Below, one piece after another: positions 5,553 through 6,754 of a stretch of 6,754 nucleotides of DNA. This DNA comes from Candidatus Falkowiibacteriota bacterium (lineage in GTDB: Bacteria; Patescibacteriota; Patescibacteriia; CAIXNZ01; JADLGS01). Below the pieces are notes generated by a model, which was given only the letters and a program-made list of their open reading frames with translations, made no database searches and had not been told where the DNA came from. The stretch is from contig JADLGS010000092.1 of the NCBI GenBank assembly GCA_020849205.1, forward strand, positions 1 to 6,754. The letters run 5' to 3'. A program made the position numbers and the translations under genes. Position 1 is the stretch's first letter, and each line of letters opens with the position of its first letter.

Positions 5553-6257
5553 ATGTTACAAAGATTATTAATCGTTTCAATTTTAACAGTTTCGTTGATC
5601 CCAACGTCTTTCGTGTCGGCCGATCCTGGTCCACTGGATCAATACGGAGGACATGAGTGTACGCATCAATGCGAAGAAGAATATGGATTGGCTTACAATC
5701 AATATCATCTTCATGCAACACCTGCGACACCACACCACTTACTTGGTAGTTCGACAAAACCGTTGATGGGCTTCCTCTCAAATCCAACCAAAACAGAACT
5801 TGCTTTTCCAGCATCACTTCTTGGTCACGACGCGACTATGATCAAAAATGACGCGCTTGATGTATCGCTTTGTATGGGAGCAACCATTTTTGCTCATGGT
5901 ATCTATGACGCCTCTGGTAAAGTTCGCGTCGCACCAGTGTGCGAAGCCTTTACTCCGCAAGTACTTGATTATGGATACGCAACTCTTCCAAAGTCAGAAG
6001 GCGTAACGCAGACAAAAGCATACAGCTTCGCACGTGATTACCAACGACGTGCTTACTTTACCGATATGATTCCTCTCACAGAACTTAACGGCATGATGAT
6101 TCAAGGAATCACGGACACTGCAATCTACACTGTTACCTCATCAGACGGAAAACTCATGCTCCGCAAGATCTCAACCACAGAAAAAATCGACCACATGGAA
6201 CAAAACAAAATCCTCCTTGATGACTCAGTCGTGTACTCATACCCAATCATTAAATAG
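5553..6257 (+). CDS. Secreted protein with an N-terminal YHYH-like metal-binding motif
   Basis: A 234-residue exported protein whose function I do not recognise. Residues 1-23 form a signal peptide (LLIVSILTVSLIP core, cleavage expected after VSA at 21-23). Right after it is a compact motif at 28-54: LDQYGGHEC, then H38, C40, a YGL, and finally YHLH. H34, C36, H38, C40, H52 and H54 could bind a metal. It resembles the short YHYH-type motif (GGH...C...YHYH) found in small exported bacterial proteins. The rest (about 60-234) holds C107 and C129, possibly a disulfide, and is mostly beta-like; no catalytic pattern is seen. The ATG at 5553 gives an ideal signal peptide and is the first start. The gene stands alone, with a terminator just after it. 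Role unknown; envelope or extracellular metal binding is a guess. Confidence 0.85.
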   Translation: MLQRLLIVSILTVSLIPTSFVSADPGPLDQYGGHECTHQCEEEYGLAYNQYHLHATPATPHHLLGSSTKPLMGFLSNPTKTELAFPASLLGHDATMIKNDALDVSLCMGATIFAHGIYDASGKVRVAPVCEAFTPQVLDYGYATLPKSEGVTQTKAYSFARDYQRRAYFTDMIPLTELNGMMIQGITDTAIYTVTSSDGKLMLRKISTTEKIDHMEQNKILLDDSVVYSYPIIK

Positions 6258-6265
6258 CACACGCC

Positions 6266-6299
6266 AAAACTACTCCTCCGAGGAGTAGTTTTGTTGTTT
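6266..6299 (+). terminator. Intrinsic terminator after the YHYH-like gene
   Basis: AAAACTACTCCT (6266-6277), loop CCG, AGGAGTAGTTTT (6281-6292): a 12-bp perfect stem followed by GTTGTTT. It begins 8 bases after the stop codon, and its T-run flows into the next promoter's -35. Confidence 0.85.
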
Positions 6300-6326
6300 G
6301 ACAATATGAGTAATACGTGATAATTT
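6298..6326 (+). promoter_or_regulatory. Promoter of the SPFH-like gene
   Basis: A consensus -35 TTGACA (6298-6303) is followed by two overlapping -10 choices: GATAAT (6319-6324, spacer 15) or TAATTT with a TGA extension (6321-6326, spacer 17). The leader would be about 40-50 bases. Confidence 0.65.
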
Positions 6327-6361
6327 CGTTTTAACTCAAACAAGAGTTGTACTTTTCATAT

Positions 6362-6366
6362 GGAGG
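6362..6366 (+). promoter_or_regulatory. Strong Shine-Dalgarno of the SPFH-like gene
   Basis: GGAGG lies 8 bases before the ATG at 6375 and fixes that start. It is the only textbook ribosome-binding site before a protein gene in the window; the others are leaderless or lack the motif. Confidence 0.85.
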
Positions 6367-6374
6367 ATATTGTT

Positions 6375-6754
6375 ATGGGTGTTATTAATGCTATTTCTCA
6401 AGAAACCGGTGCGGCAAAATGGTTTGTAGCAGTATGTTTGACTATTGTAGTTGGGATTGTATTGGCTGTTGGTTTTCGCGCTGCTTTTGTGTATGAGGTA
6501 GAATTCGCTCAAATTGGCTTCATCTATAATCGGGTTAATGGAAAGATTGAAAAAGTTCCACATCCTGGTTATCGCATCGTATATCCATTTATTGAAGAAG
6601 GGAATACGATTGATGCTCGCCCATTTCAGGTTTGTATCAATGCGAATAATCGGGTGCTCAATTGCAAATTGGTTCAATTTGATCCAAAAGGGCTCGATGT
6701 ATTTCTCAGTCTTCATGGACGTGACTTTCAGAATAATTTAACTGACATTCTAAA
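6375..6754 (+). CDS. SPFH/band-7-like membrane protein, N-terminal part (3' partial)
   Basis: The frame is open from the ATG to the right edge, 126 residues visible. A short polar N-terminus is followed by a membrane segment (about 17-36, FVAVCLTIVVGIVLAVGF), then a band-7-like start: IGFIYNRVNGKIEKV, HPGYRIVYPFIEEG, IDARPFQV (about 47-86). In prohibitin, stomatin and HflK-type proteins the same order appears: membrane anchor, G-x-Y-N-R-G-G-like turn, PG, P-F, then a D-x-R strand. Those proteins form oligomeric rings or scaffolds at the inner membrane, often tied to FtsH-type protease control. The later segment (RVLNCKLVQFDPKGLDVF) is less like the standard band-7 sequence, and the C-terminal coiled coil is outside the window, so the subfamily is open. 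Its own promoter and strong ribosome site show it starts a new transcription unit. Confidence 0.7.
   Translation, partial: MGVINAISQETGAAKWFVAVCLTIVVGIVLAVGFRAAFVYEVEFAQIGFIYNRVNGKIEKVPHPGYRIVYPFIEEGNTIDARPFQVCINANNRVLNCKLVQFDPKGLDVFLSLHGRDFQNNLTDIL

Noticed and set aside
6336..6716. 126-residue minus-strand frame
   Set aside because: It is antisense to the SPFH-like gene, which has a promoter, a perfect ribosome site and a membrane segment.

Overview
The window (6754 bases, moderately AT-rich) looks like bacterial chromosome, probably from the Candidate Phyla Radiation (Patescibacteria). That placement is an inference. It rests on an SMC with a long acidic insert in its head, a membrane-anchored double-LysM/M23 cell-wall protein, a secreted protein with a YHYH-like metal motif, short intergenic spacers full of palindromes and low-complexity repeats, and start sites mostly lacking Shine-Dalgarno sequences. 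No marker gene such as rRNA is present to confirm it.

Layout. 1-1820 (+): C-terminal half of the chromosome-condensation ATPase SMC, cut by the left edge. 1824-1860: a perfect palindrome serving as a bidirectional terminator between convergent genes. 1859-3356 (-): a two-gene unit, a U32-family protein (Fe-S RNA-hydroxylation type) followed by a 79-residue single-cluster ferredoxin that overlaps it by 14 bases, transcribed from a good sigma70-type promoter only a few bases before the start codon. 3406-3449: two tandem copies of a 21-base hairpin. 3456-3841 (-): a gene-free stretch that reads as an independent structured non-coding RNA of about 386 nt, with an extended -10 promoter, a 5' four-way junction, further hairpins and a strong intrinsic terminator; I do not recognise its family. 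3842-4032: divergent promoter region. 4033-5337 (+): LysM-LysM-M23 peptidase. 5338-5552: heptamer-repeat inverted array around a GCCGGC palindrome. 5553-6257 (+): secreted YHYH-like protein of unknown function. 6266-6326: terminator followed at once by a new promoter. 6375-6754 (+): start of an SPFH/band-7-like membrane protein, cut by the right edge.

Functionally the window is a set of independent transcription units: chromosome organisation (SMC), probable Fe-S-dependent RNA modification with its likely electron donor (U32 plus ferredoxin), and envelope functions (M23 hydrolase, secreted protein, SPFH protein). The most novel element is the unidentified RNA at 3456-3841, followed by the 7-nt-periodic repeats seen in both intergenic and coding DNA.
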